A DNA stretch of 64,000 bases. It comes from Mesorhizobium shangrilense. GTDB lineage: Bacteria > Pseudomonadota > Alphaproteobacteria > Rhizobiales > Rhizobiaceae. Where the stretch lies: the NCBI RefSeq assembly GCF_040537815.1, contig NZ_JBEWSZ010000001.1, positions 620,001-684,000 on the forward strand, written 5' to 3'. Under the pieces are notes generated by a model. That model saw only the letters and a program-made list of their open reading frames with translations. It made no database searches and was not told where the DNA came from. A program made the position numbers and the translations under genes. Each line of letters begins with the position of its first letter. Within the stretch, counting starts at the first letter, position 1. Of this stretch, positions 26,193 to 34,284 are shown piece after piece.

Positions 26193-26702
26193 CTATCCCC
26201 AGATAAGGATCACCGGAGAGGCCAGGAACAGGATGCCGGCAAGGATCCACCGGCTGCTGCCGTAGGATCGCACTTCCGAAAGCGGCAGCCACCAGCGTAC
26301 CAGCGCATAGCCGACGGCGATGGCAATGCTGTAGATCAACGCCCAGAGAAATATGTGCCAATTGGCATCAAACAGGCCGATGGCGAAGCCGAAGCCCGTC
26401 AAGGCGCCAAGAATGCCATAGCCAACGTCGAACATCAGCGTCGTGGTCGTGGAGAGCGGTCGCCAGATCACGGGAAATGCAATCGCCACGGCAGCCGTCA
26501 GAAGCCAGATGCTGATGATCGCCTGAAGCGTGGACGAACTCGCTATCGAGGCGGCAACGCCAGTGAGGTGTCCCGGTGTTGACAGGTGCACCAACTGGGC
26601 AATCCGATCAATAAGCGCGGCCCAGATCCACAGCAGGAACGCGCAAGCCGCGAAGATCAAGAAGTTTCCGGCCGATCGTTTTACGATTTCACTTTGTTCC
26701 AT
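26193..26702 (-). CDS. Multi-pass membrane protein of unknown function
   Basis: A 169-residue protein with about five hydrophobic segments (NFLIFAACAFLLWIWAALI, LQAIISIWLLTAAVAIAFPVIW, MFDVGYGILGALTGFGFAIGLF, FLWALIYSIAIAVGYALV, ILAGILFLASPVILIW). GGAGG lies upstream of the ATG at 26702 on the minus strand, so the longer frame is rejected. No domain is recognised. Confidence 0.7.
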   Translation of the reverse strand: MEQSEIVKRSAGNFLIFAACAFLLWIWAALIDRIAQLVHLSTPGHLTGVAASIASSSTLQAIISIWLLTAAVAIAFPVIWRPLSTTTTLMFDVGYGILGALTGFGFAIGLFDANWHIFLWALIYSIAIAVGYALVRWWLPLSEVRSYGSSRWILAGILFLASPVILIWG

Positions 26703-26784
26703 CGCCGCCTCCTGCTGTCTCGAAGCTAGCATCGAAACCGACGCACTGGAACTCGAATGACTGGATGGAACGGGCCTCGCAACA

Positions 26785-27183
26785 TCAACCGCTGGAACAG
26801 CTGAACATCCATTGCACGCCAAAGGCGTCGACGAGCATGCCGAAACTGGTTCCCCAGTGCTGCCGCGCCAGCGGCACGGTGATCCGGCCGCCCGCGGCCA
26901 TGCGATCAAAAAGTGCCTTCATGGCGAGACGATCGTCGAACTCAAGCATCAATGCCGAGCCTTTCATTGGCTCGGCATCGTCATTGTCGGAGGCATGGAA
27001 CAGGACGCCCGGGCCTTCGAACCGGGCATGCAGCACCTTTCCACGCATGGTTTCGGTTCGCACCGGCATGTCGTTGTCGCCCCAGCGCAGCAGGATCGTC
27101 CCCCGCCCAAGCCCGCACTGTTCGTAGAAGGCCAGCGCCGGTTCGCAGTTGGTGGTGAAGAACAGCGAAGGGGAGAGCCGCAT
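26785..27183 (-). CDS. VOC/glyoxalase-fold protein (PhnB-like)
   Basis: A 132-residue protein with the two-repeat VOC pattern of PhnB-like proteins: MRLSPSLFFTTNCEPALAFYEQCGLGRGT, then FDDRLAMKALFDRMAAGGRITVPLARQHWGTSFGMLVDAFGVQWMFS. The C-terminal GVQWMF segment is typical. Function within the superfamily is unknown. It is followed on the same strand by the membrane protein at 26193. Confidence 0.85.
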   Translation of the reverse strand: MRLSPSLFFTTNCEPALAFYEQCGLGRGTILLRWGDNDMPVRTETMRGKVLHARFEGPGVLFHASDNDDAEPMKGSALMLEFDDRLAMKALFDRMAAGGRITVPLARQHWGTSFGMLVDAFGVQWMFSCSSG

Positions 27184-27213
27184 CTGTTCGCTCCTGTTCG
27201 TCGTTGTGGCGGA

Positions 27214-27636
27214 TCAATGCGCGGCGGCGGTGGCGGCGGCGATAAGCTGGTCGCCTGTATATTGCTGGCTGCCGATACCCCAGCCGCCATCGGGCGCGTT
27301 GACGATGTTGATCCAGGTGTTCTCTGGCCGGTGCCCGGGCACGCATAGCTCGGCGACAATGTCTGCGGCGGCGGTGATGAAGGCGTTTCGAGCTTCGGTC
27401 GAGCCGAGGCCGATGTTCGGCAATTTCAACTCGACCATGACAACCGGCCGATTGGCGCCGCCGGCATAGATGTGGTGGGGCGGAAGGAGATGGACGGTAC
27501 CGCCGACGATTGATCTGAAGAACGCATTGCCGGTGGCGCCGGACGCTTTGATGAGTGCTGCACTGAGGCGCGGAAGTATTTCGCGCTCTCCCGCCGAGGT
27601 CAGTACACCTTCGGGCGCGGTCACGGTGATTGGCAT
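27214..27636 (-). CDS. Tautomerase-superfamily protein
   Basis: A 140-residue protein starting MPITVTAPEG; Pro2 would become the catalytic N-terminal proline of the tautomerase fold. It is about twice the length of a 4-oxalocrotonate tautomerase subunit, so the chain probably holds two beta-alpha-beta units (a second begins near VVMVELKLPNIGLGSTEARNAFI). AAGGAGAG upstream of the ATG at 27636 fixes the start. It is divergent from a TetR gene, with two operator-like palindromes between, so it is probably repressed by that regulator. Substrate unknown. Confidence 0.82.
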   Translation of the reverse strand: MPITVTAPEGVLTSAGEREILPRLSAALIKASGATGNAFFRSIVGGTVHLLPPHHIYAGGANRPVVMVELKLPNIGLGSTEARNAFITAAADIVAELCVPGHRPENTWINIVNAPDGGWGIGSQQYTGDQLIAAATAAAH

Positions 27637-27702
27637 TTGGCTCTCCTTTGGCTGGGATCGCATGGCTGTTTCGGAAGAGGTTTCTTCCGGCTTGTCATGT
27701 TT

Positions 27703-27763
27703 CGTATCAATTGTTACGTTATGTTGAGAAAGCGAGTCAATAGGTTTCGTATCGATCGTTATG
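27703..27763. promoter_or_regulatory. Twin TetR operators between tautomerase and tetR
   Basis: CGTATCAATTGTTACG (27703-27718) and CGTATCGATCGTTATG (27748-27763) are two near-palindromes 45 bp apart, both preceded by TTT. The second covers the start codon of the TetR gene at 27761, which would give direct autorepression; the first lies in the tautomerase promoter region. Confidence 0.65.
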
Positions 27764-28390
27764 GGTAATTTGGAAAAGCAACGCGGCGGCCGTCCGCGCG
27801 CATTCGATCCCGACCGGGCGCTGGATGCCGCGATGCATCTGTTCTGGGAACATGGCTACGAGGCGACGTCGCTGGCTATGTTGCGCGAGGCGATGGGGCT
27901 GACGCCGCCGCAGATCTACAACGCCTTCACCGACAAGGAGACGCTGTTTCGCAAGGCACTGACGCGCTATCACGAGACGGAGATCGGGTTTGCGCTGGAT
28001 GCGTTGAGCGCGCCGGTGCCGACCGGGGAGGCGATCCGGCGGTTGCTGCTCGGCGCGGCGGAGGCTTATTCCAGGCCCGGCAAGCCCGGCGGCTGCCTGT
28101 TCGTCAGCGGCGCGCTGGCAGCCTCACCGCAGGCGCAAGCCATTGCCGATGAACTCAGGACCTATCGCAAGGCAAGCGAAGCTGCGATCGCGGAGCGACT
28201 GGCCAAGGGGTGCGTGATGGGTGACCTGCCCGAAGGTTTTTCCGTGGAGGGTTTTGCCAAATACCTGGCTGGGGTCATGAACGGCATGTCGATCCAGGCG
28301 CGGGATGGCGCCTCGGCCGAAGAGTTGCGCGCTTTGGCCCAAACCGCTCTTGCGGCCTTGCCGGACGAAGGGCAAAACTTGGGAGCATGA
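27761..28390 (+). CDS. TetR-family regulator
   Basis: A 209-residue TetR-type repressor. The helix-turn-helix is RALDAAMHLFWEHGYEATSLAMLREAMGLTPPQIYNAFTDKETLF (about residues 20-65), and the C-terminal part (GCLFVSGALAASPQAQAIADELR) fits the group that often regulates adjacent oxidoreductases or tautomerases. The stop overlaps the next start (ATGA), so it is coupled to the MOSC gene. Its ligand is unknown. Confidence 0.88.
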   Translation: MGNLEKQRGGRPRAFDPDRALDAAMHLFWEHGYEATSLAMLREAMGLTPPQIYNAFTDKETLFRKALTRYHETEIGFALDALSAPVPTGEAIRRLLLGAAEAYSRPGKPGGCLFVSGALAASPQAQAIADELRTYRKASEAAIAERLAKGCVMGDLPEGFSVEGFAKYLAGVMNGMSIQARDGASAEELRALAQTALAALPDEGQNLGA

Positions 28391-29025
28391 ACCAAGGAAA
28401 GAACACCATGCTGGATCTTTTCCCCGAGGCCGAACAGCCGGTCGAAATCATCCCGGCCCGGAAACTTTCCGCCCGAGCGGCCGTGCTCTATGTCGCGCCA
28501 TTCGATGATTTCCAGACGCGACCGGTGGATGAATTGCGGTTGGGCTTCGACGGCATTGCCGGCGATTTCCATGCAGGGCCAACGCGGCGCTCGGGCGGCC
28601 GCGAACCCTGGTATCCGCGCGGCACCGAGATGCGCAATGAGCGGCAATTGTCGATCGTGGCGGCGGACGAACTGGCTGTTGTGGCCGAGCGGATGGGGCT
28701 GACCGAGATCAAGCCGGAATGGATCGGCGCCAACATACTCATCGAAGGCGTGCCGCATCTGTCGATGCTGCCGGCCGGTTCGATGCTGTTCTTCAAAGGC
28801 GGCGTAACCATCAAGGTCGATGCACAGAACGGGCCGTGCCGGCTCTCCGGGCGTTCGATCGCCCAAAACACGGGTATGGCAGACGTCGAAGCCGGCGCGC
28901 TGATGTTCCCGAAAGCAGCCAAGCGGTTGCGGGGCTTGGTCGCCTGGGTTGAGAAGCCCGGCACGATCAAGGCCGGGGAGGAGATGTCGGTGCGGGTGCC
29001 CGAGCAGTGGATTTACCGCGCCTGA
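28387..29025 (+). CDS. MOSC-domain protein
   Basis: A 212-residue protein with a MOSC domain (LGFDGIAGDFHAGPTRRSGGRE, RQLSIVAADELAVVAERMGL, WIGANILIEGVPHLSMLPAG, and the conserved cysteine in NGPCRLSGRSI). MOSC domains bind sulfur carried on pyridoxal or molybdenum-cofactor systems and support reduction or sulfuration reactions. It may instead start at ATG 28408, which has AAGGAAAG just upstream. It is the second gene of the tetR operon and convergent with the SDR gene. Confidence 0.87.
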   Translation: MNQGKNTMLDLFPEAEQPVEIIPARKLSARAAVLYVAPFDDFQTRPVDELRLGFDGIAGDFHAGPTRRSGGREPWYPRGTEMRNERQLSIVAADELAVVAERMGLTEIKPEWIGANILIEGVPHLSMLPAGSMLFFKGGVTIKVDAQNGPCRLSGRSIAQNTGMADVEAGALMFPKAAKRLRGLVAWVEKPGTIKAGEEMSVRVPEQWIYRA

Positions 29026-29075
29026 GGGTAGGGCCGCGCCGCCAGGGCGGCGACGCGGCGGGACTTTAGCGGGCC

Positions 29076-29915
29076 TCAGGCCTTGCGGTTCTTGTTGGCG
29101 CCCTGCGCCATGTCGGACACGTGGTCCCACTTTTCCCAGAGCGCGATGCGGTTGGCGTATTCCTGTTTGATCATCGGCAGGCCGCCATCGCCGAAGAACA
29201 CGCGCAGCGGCGGCTCGGCGGCATCGACGATGGCCAGCATCGCCGGACCGGTGGCCTCGGGATCGCCCGCCACCGAGCGCTTGCGGCGTTCGGCCATGGC
29301 AGCGCGGGCCGGCTCATAGGCGGCGATCGCCTTGGAGACCTTGGCCGACGGACCTGACCAGTCAGTGGAGAAGCCGCCGGGCTCGACCAGCGTGACATGG
29401 ACGCCGAATTCCGCGACCTCGAGACTGAGCGCCTGGCTGAAACCTTCCAGCGCCCATTTCGAGGCATGGTAGAGGCCGAGCGAGGGGAAGGCGTTGACGC
29501 CGCCGATCGACGAGACCTGGATGATGTGGCCGGAACGCTGCGCCCGCATGATCGGCAGGGCGGCCTGCGTGACCCACAGGGCGCCGAACAGATTGGTCTC
29601 GATCTGGTCGCGGGCTTCCTGTTCGCTGACTTCCTCGACGGCGCCAAAATGGCCGTAGCCGGCATTGTTGATGACGACGTCCAACCGGCCAAAACGCTTG
29701 CGCGCCTCGGCAATGGCTGTTTCGACGGATTTCTTGTCGGTGACGTCGAGTTTTATCGCGGCGACATGGTCGCCATATTTTTCGACGAGATCGGAAAGTG
29801 TGCGGGCATCGCGGGCTGTCGCCGCGACCCGGTCGCCGCGAGCCAGTGCCGCTTCGGCCCAGACGCGGCCAAAACCCTTCGACGATCCGGTGATGAACCA
29901 AACCTTGTTTGTCAT
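29076..29915 (-). CDS. Short-chain dehydrogenase/reductase
   Basis: A 279-residue classical SDR. NAD(P)-binding ITGSSKGFGRVWAEAAL, the NNAGYG motif and catalytic Ser/YHASKWAL (Tyr-x3-Lys) are all present, with the family's KLDVTDK between. The ATG at 29915 matches the domain start; the longer frame adds an arginine-rich lead with no similarity. The length and GGVNAFPSLGLYHASK core suit the group acting on small alcohols or ketones. Monocistronic; function not specified. Confidence 0.88.
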   Translation of the reverse strand: MTNKVWFITGSSKGFGRVWAEAALARGDRVAATARDARTLSDLVEKYGDHVAAIKLDVTDKKSVETAIAEARKRFGRLDVVINNAGYGHFGAVEEVSEQEARDQIETNLFGALWVTQAALPIMRAQRSGHIIQVSSIGGVNAFPSLGLYHASKWALEGFSQALSLEVAEFGVHVTLVEPGGFSTDWSGPSAKVSKAIAAYEPARAAMAERRKRSVAGDPEATGPAMLAIVDAAEPPLRVFFGDGGLPMIKQEYANRIALWEKWDHVSDMAQGANKNRKA

Positions 29916-30045
29916 AACGTGGTGTCCTTGCCCTGGAGGGCGCGTTTTTTGTGGAAGCGGAGGCCTCTCCGCTTCTCGCCATATACGGCGCATCCCGCCT
30001 TTTTCCAGAGGCAGGGTAGAATTATTTGGTCAGGACCGTGACCCG

Positions 30046-31005
30046 TCAGGCATAGCGCACCGGGCTCGACCAGGCCGGATCGTCGTGCTTTTCCCAGTAG
30101 AGCGCCATCAATCGGCTGGTGATAGGCCCGACCTTGCCGTCCGCGACAGGGGCACCGTCAATCTCCGTCACCGGCATGATGCCGCCGGCGGTCGAGGTGA
30201 TGAAGACCTCGTCGGCCGTGCGAAGTGCTGCAACGCTGACATCGGCGGCGATGGCGGTGAGACCCACCTCAGCGCAGAGATCGAAGACAGTGCGCCTTGT
30301 GATGCCGGGCAGGACGCCGATGGCGGGCGTCGACAGTTTTCCGTCCTTGACACAAAATACATTGAAGCCCGGACCCTCGGCGACATTGCCGTTGAAATCG
30401 AGGATCAGAGCCGTTTCGGCGCCACGGTCATAGGCATCGTAGAGACCACGCACCAGATCGAGCCAGTGATAGTTCTTGATCGCCGGGTCGATCGACGCTG
30501 GCGAGATACGCACCTTGTCGCTGATGGCGACGCGCAAGCCGCGCTGCAACTGATCGGCGTTGGCGACTGAGCCGAACGGCACGGCGAACGCCATGAAGCG
30601 GTTGATCGCCTGGCGCGGGTCACGGCTGAAGGTCGGCGAGGCGCCGCGCGTGCACAGCATCTCGACATAGGCGGCGCGATGGCCGGACAGCGCCACGCAA
30701 CTGTGCAGGATTTCGGCCACGCCGTCGCGGTCGAAGGGGATGGTCATGCGCAGTTTTTCCAGACCACCAAAGAAGCGGTCGAGATGCAGGTCGAGGCGAA
30801 AGAAGCGGCCATCCCAGACATGAACCGTGTCGTAGGTGGCGTCCGAATGCAGAAAGCCCCAGTCCAGCACCGAGATCTTGGCTTGCGACATCGGCAGGTA
30901 CTGGCCGTCGAGGAAGGCGATGCCATTGGGATAGGCATGCGGGTCGATGTGGCGGTCAGAGACGGACGGCAGCGATCGGGCTTGCGGATCGACGGTGTTG
31001 CTCAT
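30046..31005 (-). CDS. Class IV PLP aminotransferase (D-amino acid transaminase-like)
   Basis: A 319-residue fold-type IV PLP enzyme. The lysine is in PASIDPAIKNYHWLDLVR, and GPGFNVFCVKDGKLSTPAIGVLPGITRRTVFDL and VFITSTAGGIMPVTEIDG follow the pattern shared by D-amino acid, branched-chain and 4-amino-4-deoxychorismate enzymes. GNVAEGPGFNVF differs from the EGSGSN loop of branched-chain transaminases. The substrate is therefore uncertain; D-amino acid or (R)-amine:pyruvate transamination is most likely. It stands alone on the minus strand. Confidence 0.83.
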   Translation of the reverse strand: MSNTVDPQARSLPSVSDRHIDPHAYPNGIAFLDGQYLPMSQAKISVLDWGFLHSDATYDTVHVWDGRFFRLDLHLDRFFGGLEKLRMTIPFDRDGVAEILHSCVALSGHRAAYVEMLCTRGASPTFSRDPRQAINRFMAFAVPFGSVANADQLQRGLRVAISDKVRISPASIDPAIKNYHWLDLVRGLYDAYDRGAETALILDFNGNVAEGPGFNVFCVKDGKLSTPAIGVLPGITRRTVFDLCAEVGLTAIAADVSVAALRTADEVFITSTAGGIMPVTEIDGAPVADGKVGPITSRLMALYWEKHDDPAWSSPVRYA

Positions 31006-31118
31006 CTCGTCTCCTCAGGTCACAGCTTTGGCCGAACCGACCGTTAGAGCTGCCACGCCGGCGCCACAAGACACCAGGGGCGAGTTGCCGGATGAGCCAT
31101 CGACACCCTCCGTTTTGG

Positions 31119-31430
31119 TCATTCCTCCTCGTCGGCATCGAGCAGGCGCGTCGCGCGCCAGCGGGTGAGCACGATGTTGGTCTGCTCGATGACGAAGAAA
31201 CGGGCGGAGTCGCGGTCATAGCCCTCGCTCAGCAGCTTTTCGTAGTCGGTATGGACATGGCGGATATGGGCGATCGTCGCCAGCCAGACCGCGATCGTCG
31301 TCGGCAAGGTCTTCATGTGGACGGAGCCGGCATCCGCACGGATCTTTTCCATGTCGGCATAGGGCGCGAGCGGCAGCAATGCGGTCAGCGCCTTGGCGAT
31401 GGCGCGGCGTCGGCCGGTCGGCGCGCTCAT
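31119..31430 (-). CDS. DUF2293 protein
   Basis: A 103-residue protein with the DUF2293 pattern (HIRHVHTDYEKLLSEGYDRDSARFFVIEQTNIVLTRWR). Function unknown. It begins in a 4-bp overlap with the trmO stop, so it is translated together with that tRNA-modification enzyme. A nucleic-acid-related role is possible only by association. Confidence 0.8.
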   Translation of the reverse strand: MSAPTGRRRAIAKALTALLPLAPYADMEKIRADAGSVHMKTLPTTIAVWLATIAHIRHVHTDYEKLLSEGYDRDSARFFVIEQTNIVLTRWRATRLLDADEEE

Positions 31431-31933
31431 CGTTCGTCCCTGCCGGTTACCGTCGCCTCTGGAACAGCGTCGACGGAGGCGAAATAGGGTTTGATGTCGA
31501 TGATCGGCGTGCCGTCGAGTGCGTCGATGGCATTGAGTTCGATGCGCCCGGTCGCGACATCGACGGCGACAAGCCTGGCGACGTGCAGCCCGATCGGGTT
31601 GGGCCGGGCAGGGGAGCGCAATCCGAATACGCCTTTCGCTTCAGCGGCATGGCGGGGTTTCTGGACAATCAGATTCCGTGGCGCGTGGTGCAGCCATGAC
31701 AGGATGATGACGTGGCTGGCACGCTCCAGCCCAGCCAGGCCCTCGCGGTAGGGCGCATCGATTGTTATCTGCGCGGGCTGCCCGGTCTCGGCCGCCGTCC
31801 TCATGTTCTTCGGGCAATCCTCCCGCGTCGTCCATGGCGAGGTGATGCGGCCGATGAAGACGATGTGGCCGTCGGGTGGCAACGTTGCTGGGTCGGCTTC
31901 CAGAAGCTTTTCGCCGCCGCGCATCTCGAACAT
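31427..31933 (-). CDS. trmO: tRNA (N6-threonylcarbamoyl-A37)-methyltransferase TrmO
   Basis: A 168-residue protein of the TrmO/TsaA family, which methylates t6A37 of certain threonine tRNAs with SAM. Characteristic parts are IVFIGRITSPWTTREDCPKNMR, YREGLAGLERASHVIILSWLHHA and KGVFGLRSPARPNPIGLHVARL. It lacks the C-terminal extension of E. coli TrmO. First of a two-gene unit with the DUF2293 gene. It is divergent from the ArsR-type regulator. Confidence 0.9.
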   Translation of the reverse strand: MFEMRGGEKLLEADPATLPPDGHIVFIGRITSPWTTREDCPKNMRTAAETGQPAQITIDAPYREGLAGLERASHVIILSWLHHAPRNLIVQKPRHAAEAKGVFGLRSPARPNPIGLHVARLVAVDVATGRIELNAIDALDGTPIIDIKPYFASVDAVPEATVTGRDER

Positions 31934-32057
31934 GGTCTCGCCCCTGGTCCTGTCTCGCGTGGCTCAGTCCGAGGACCGCTCCCGGCCCTGGGAATCACGC
32001 ATGCGTCATTTTCTTGTCCGACAGCGACATAGGTCTTGCATGGTTGTTAAAATCGAC

Positions 32058-32073
32058 ATAAACATATGTTTAT
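32058..32073. promoter_or_regulatory. Palindromic operator upstream of the ArsR-methyltransferase/metF operon
   Basis: ATAAACATATGTTTAT is a perfect 16-bp palindrome in an AT-rich stretch, 24 bp before the regulator's ATG. Its form (ATAAA-n-ATAT-n-TTTAT) suits a dimeric ArsR-family repressor, here probably autoregulatory and responsive to the SAM/SAH state. Confidence 0.7.
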
Positions 32074-32096
32074 ATCTTTTCAAAGAGAATACGCTC

Positions 32097-33104
32097 ATGC
32101 ATGTCGCGCTCGACACGATGGTAGATACATTGAAGGCGGCGGCCGAATCCAGCCGGCTGCGCATTTTGGCGCTGCTGTCGCGCGGCGACCTCACGGTTTC
32201 CGATCTTACCGAAATCCTCGGCCAGTCGCAGCCGCGCGTGTCTCGGCACCTGAAGCTGCTGCTCGAGGCCGGCCTGATCGGCCGCTACCAGGAGGGGTCG
32301 TGGGCGTTCTTCCGGCTCTCGGATTCGGACGCCGCGCGGGATTTCGTTCTCAGGCTGATCTCGGGCATCCGTGGCGCCGACCCGCAGGTCGAGCGCGATC
32401 TCGAGCGGCTGACCTCGGTCAAGCGCAAGCGGCAGGATCGCGCCGCCACCTACTTCTCCCAGAACGCGGCGAGCTGGGATCACATCCGCTCGCTGCATGT
32501 GCCGGACCGCGCCGTGGAGGCGGCATTGCTGAAGCTCATCGGCAAGCGGCCGTTCCAGTCGATGCTCGATCTCGGCACTGGCACCGGCCGCCTGCTGGAG
32601 ATATTCTCGCCGCTCTACCGGCGCGGCGTCGGCATCGACATGTCGCGCGAGATGCTGACGGTGGCGCGCGCCAATCTCGACAAGGCCGGCGTCTCGAATG
32701 CGCAGGTGCGGCAGGGCGATATTTTTGCGCCGCCCGTCGAGCGTGACGCCTTCGATCTCGTCACCATCCATCAGGTGTTGCACTATCTCGACGATCCGGC
32801 CCGCGCCATCCACGAGGCGGCGCGGCTTTTGCGCCCGGCCGGCCGGCTGGTGATCGTCGATTTCGCGCCGCATGCGCTGGAATTCCTGCGTGACGAGCAC
32901 GCGCATATGCGGCTCGGCTTTTCCGACCGGCAGATCGCCGACTGGTTTTCGGAGGCCGGCCTCGATCTCGAGGATGCCCAAGAATTCGAACCGCGCGGCG
33001 GCAGCGAAGCCAAGCTCACCGTCAAGCTGTGGCTTGGCCGCGATCGTCGCTTGCTGATCGCCGATCCCTCCAACGATGCCCAACCGGTAAGGGAAATCGC
33101 CTGA
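32097..33104 (+). CDS. ArsR-type regulator fused to a SAM methyltransferase domain (SahR-like)
   Basis: A 335-residue fusion. Residues 1-95 are an ArsR winged helix (ESSRLRILALLSRGDLTVSDLTEILGQSQPRVSRHLKLLLEAGLIGRY). Residues 125-310 are a class I SAM methyltransferase (MLDLGTGTGRLLEIF, GIDMSREMLTVARANL, TIHQVLHYLDDPARAIHEAARLLRPAGRLVIVDF). It is coupled to metF (TGATG overlap) and preceded by a perfect palindrome. SahR, an ArsR-family regulator of the methionine cycle in Proteobacteria, responds to S-adenosylhomocysteine; this gene fits that role by context and architecture. The methyltransferase domain may serve as the sensor rather than as an enzyme. Confidence 0.85.
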   Translation: MHVALDTMVDTLKAAAESSRLRILALLSRGDLTVSDLTEILGQSQPRVSRHLKLLLEAGLIGRYQEGSWAFFRLSDSDAARDFVLRLISGIRGADPQVERDLERLTSVKRKRQDRAATYFSQNAASWDHIRSLHVPDRAVEAALLKLIGKRPFQSMLDLGTGTGRLLEIFSPLYRRGVGIDMSREMLTVARANLDKAGVSNAQVRQGDIFAPPVERDAFDLVTIHQVLHYLDDPARAIHEAARLLRPAGRLVIVDFAPHALEFLRDEHAHMRLGFSDRQIADWFSEAGLDLEDAQEFEPRGGSEAKLTVKLWLGRDRRLLIADPSNDAQPVREIA

Positions 33105-34021
33105 TGAACCAGTTCCGCTTTTCCCGCCGTCCCGATATTGGCGACAAGATCAGGGTCTCGTTCGAATTCTTCCCGCCGAAGAATGACGAGATGGAAGCGA
33201 GGCTCTGGGACACCGTGACCCGGCTGGAGCCGCTGCAGCCGAAATTCGTCTCGGTGACCTATGGCGCCGGCGGCTCGACGCGCGAGCGCACGGCCCGCAC
33301 GGTCAATCGCATCCTCAATGAAACGACGCTGACGCCCGCCGCGCATATGACCTGCGTCGACGCCTCCCGTCACGAGGTCGATGCGGTGATCCAGGAATTC
33401 GCCGGCATGGGCGTCACTCGTTTCGTCGCCTTGCGCGGCGATCCGGCCGAAGGCGTGGGTGCCGCCTACCGGCCGCATCCCGGCGGCTATGCCAATGGCG
33501 CCGAGTTGGTGGGCGCGCTGAAAGGGGCGGGCGATTTCGACATCTCGGTCTCCGCCTATCCCGAAAAGCATCCGGAAAGCCCGGATTTCGCCACCGACAT
33601 CGACATGCTGAAGCGCAAGGTCGACAATGGCGCGACACGGGCGATTACCCAGTTCTTCTTCGACAATGACCTCTACGAGCGCTATGTCGAGCGGGCGCGC
33701 CGCGCCGGTATCTACATACCGATCGTTCCCGGCATATTGCCGGTGCATAATTTCACCCAGGTCGCCAATTTCTCCGCACGCTGCGGTGCACTTGTGCCGG
33801 CGTGGCTGGCCGAGCGCTTCGACGGGTTGCAGAAGGACCCGCAGACGCATGCGCTGGTGGCGTCCGCCGTGGCGGCCGAGCAGGTGCTGGACCTTGTCGA
33901 GCGCGGCGTCGGCGATTTCCATTTCTACACGATGAACCGGGCCGACCTCGTCTTCGCCGTCTGCCACATGATCGGCATCCGCTCGCACGAGGCCGAGACG
34001 GCGGGGTCTGCCGCAGCCTGA
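33104..34021 (+). CDS. metF: 5,10-methylenetetrahydrofolate reductase
   Basis: A 305-residue FAD-dependent TIM-barrel reductase making 5-methyltetrahydrofolate for methionine synthesis. Hallmarks are VSFEFFPPKNDEMEARLW (catalytic Glu), FVSVTYGAGGSTRERT, ALRGDPAEG, DISVSAYPEKHPESPDF and AITQFFFDNDLYERYVERARRAGI. The start overlaps the preceding stop by one base, with GTAAGGGA upstream. The AT-rich palindrome ahead of the regulator probably controls both genes. A terminator follows 102 bp downstream. Confidence 0.93.
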   Translation: MNQFRFSRRPDIGDKIRVSFEFFPPKNDEMEARLWDTVTRLEPLQPKFVSVTYGAGGSTRERTARTVNRILNETTLTPAAHMTCVDASRHEVDAVIQEFAGMGVTRFVALRGDPAEGVGAAYRPHPGGYANGAELVGALKGAGDFDISVSAYPEKHPESPDFATDIDMLKRKVDNGATRAITQFFFDNDLYERYVERARRAGIYIPIVPGILPVHNFTQVANFSARCGALVPAWLAERFDGLQKDPQTHALVASAVAAEQVLDLVERGVGDFHFYTMNRADLVFAVCHMIGIRSHEAETAGSAAA

Positions 34022-34123
34022 GTCGGGCGAGGGAGGCGCCGCGCGAGCATGGTTTCGAGTTGCGTGCGGGCAGCGCATTGCAGGGTACGCCCGGTGCCCA
34101 GTTAAACAGCACCCGCCAATGCA

Positions 34124-34150
34124 AAAAGGCCGGGTAAAACCCGGCCTTTT
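34124..34150 (+). terminator. Rho-independent terminator after metF
   Basis: Stem AAAAGGCCGGG / CCCGGCCTTTT with a TAAAA loop. Being A-rich before and T-rich after, it may work for metF and, in the reverse direction, for the 28-aa gene. Confidence 0.85.
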
Positions 34151-34197
34151 CAATCGTTTGGACTATTCAGTGCCGGCATTCCCCCGCTAGCGCGGTC

Positions 34198-34284
34198 TTA
34201 CGGAAGAAAGCCCATGATGAGGGCTCCGATGAATGCGAACGCGGCACAGATCATCAATGCGTTGATTGGCCTCGTAAGTCCCAT
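34198..34284 (-). CDS. 28-residue single-pass membrane microprotein
   Basis: A short gene: on the minus strand AGAGGAGG lies 7 nt before an ATG that opens a 28-codon frame (MGLTRPINALMICAAFAFIG, then ALIMGFLP) ending in TAA. The peptide has a short cytosolic head with one basic residue and a single hydrophobic helix. The strong, well-spaced ribosome site and the helix argue for real translation. An ATG 5 nt upstream would open an 11-codon frame in another phase and is ignored. No function is known. Confidence 0.6.
   Translation of the reverse strand: MGLTRPINALMICAAFAFIGALIMGFLP

Noticed and set aside
33022..33104. SAM riboswitch before metF or the cystathionine gamma-synthase-family gene
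   Set aside because: metF is directly coupled to its regulator gene with no leader, and no SAM-II type fold could be recognised before the other gene.
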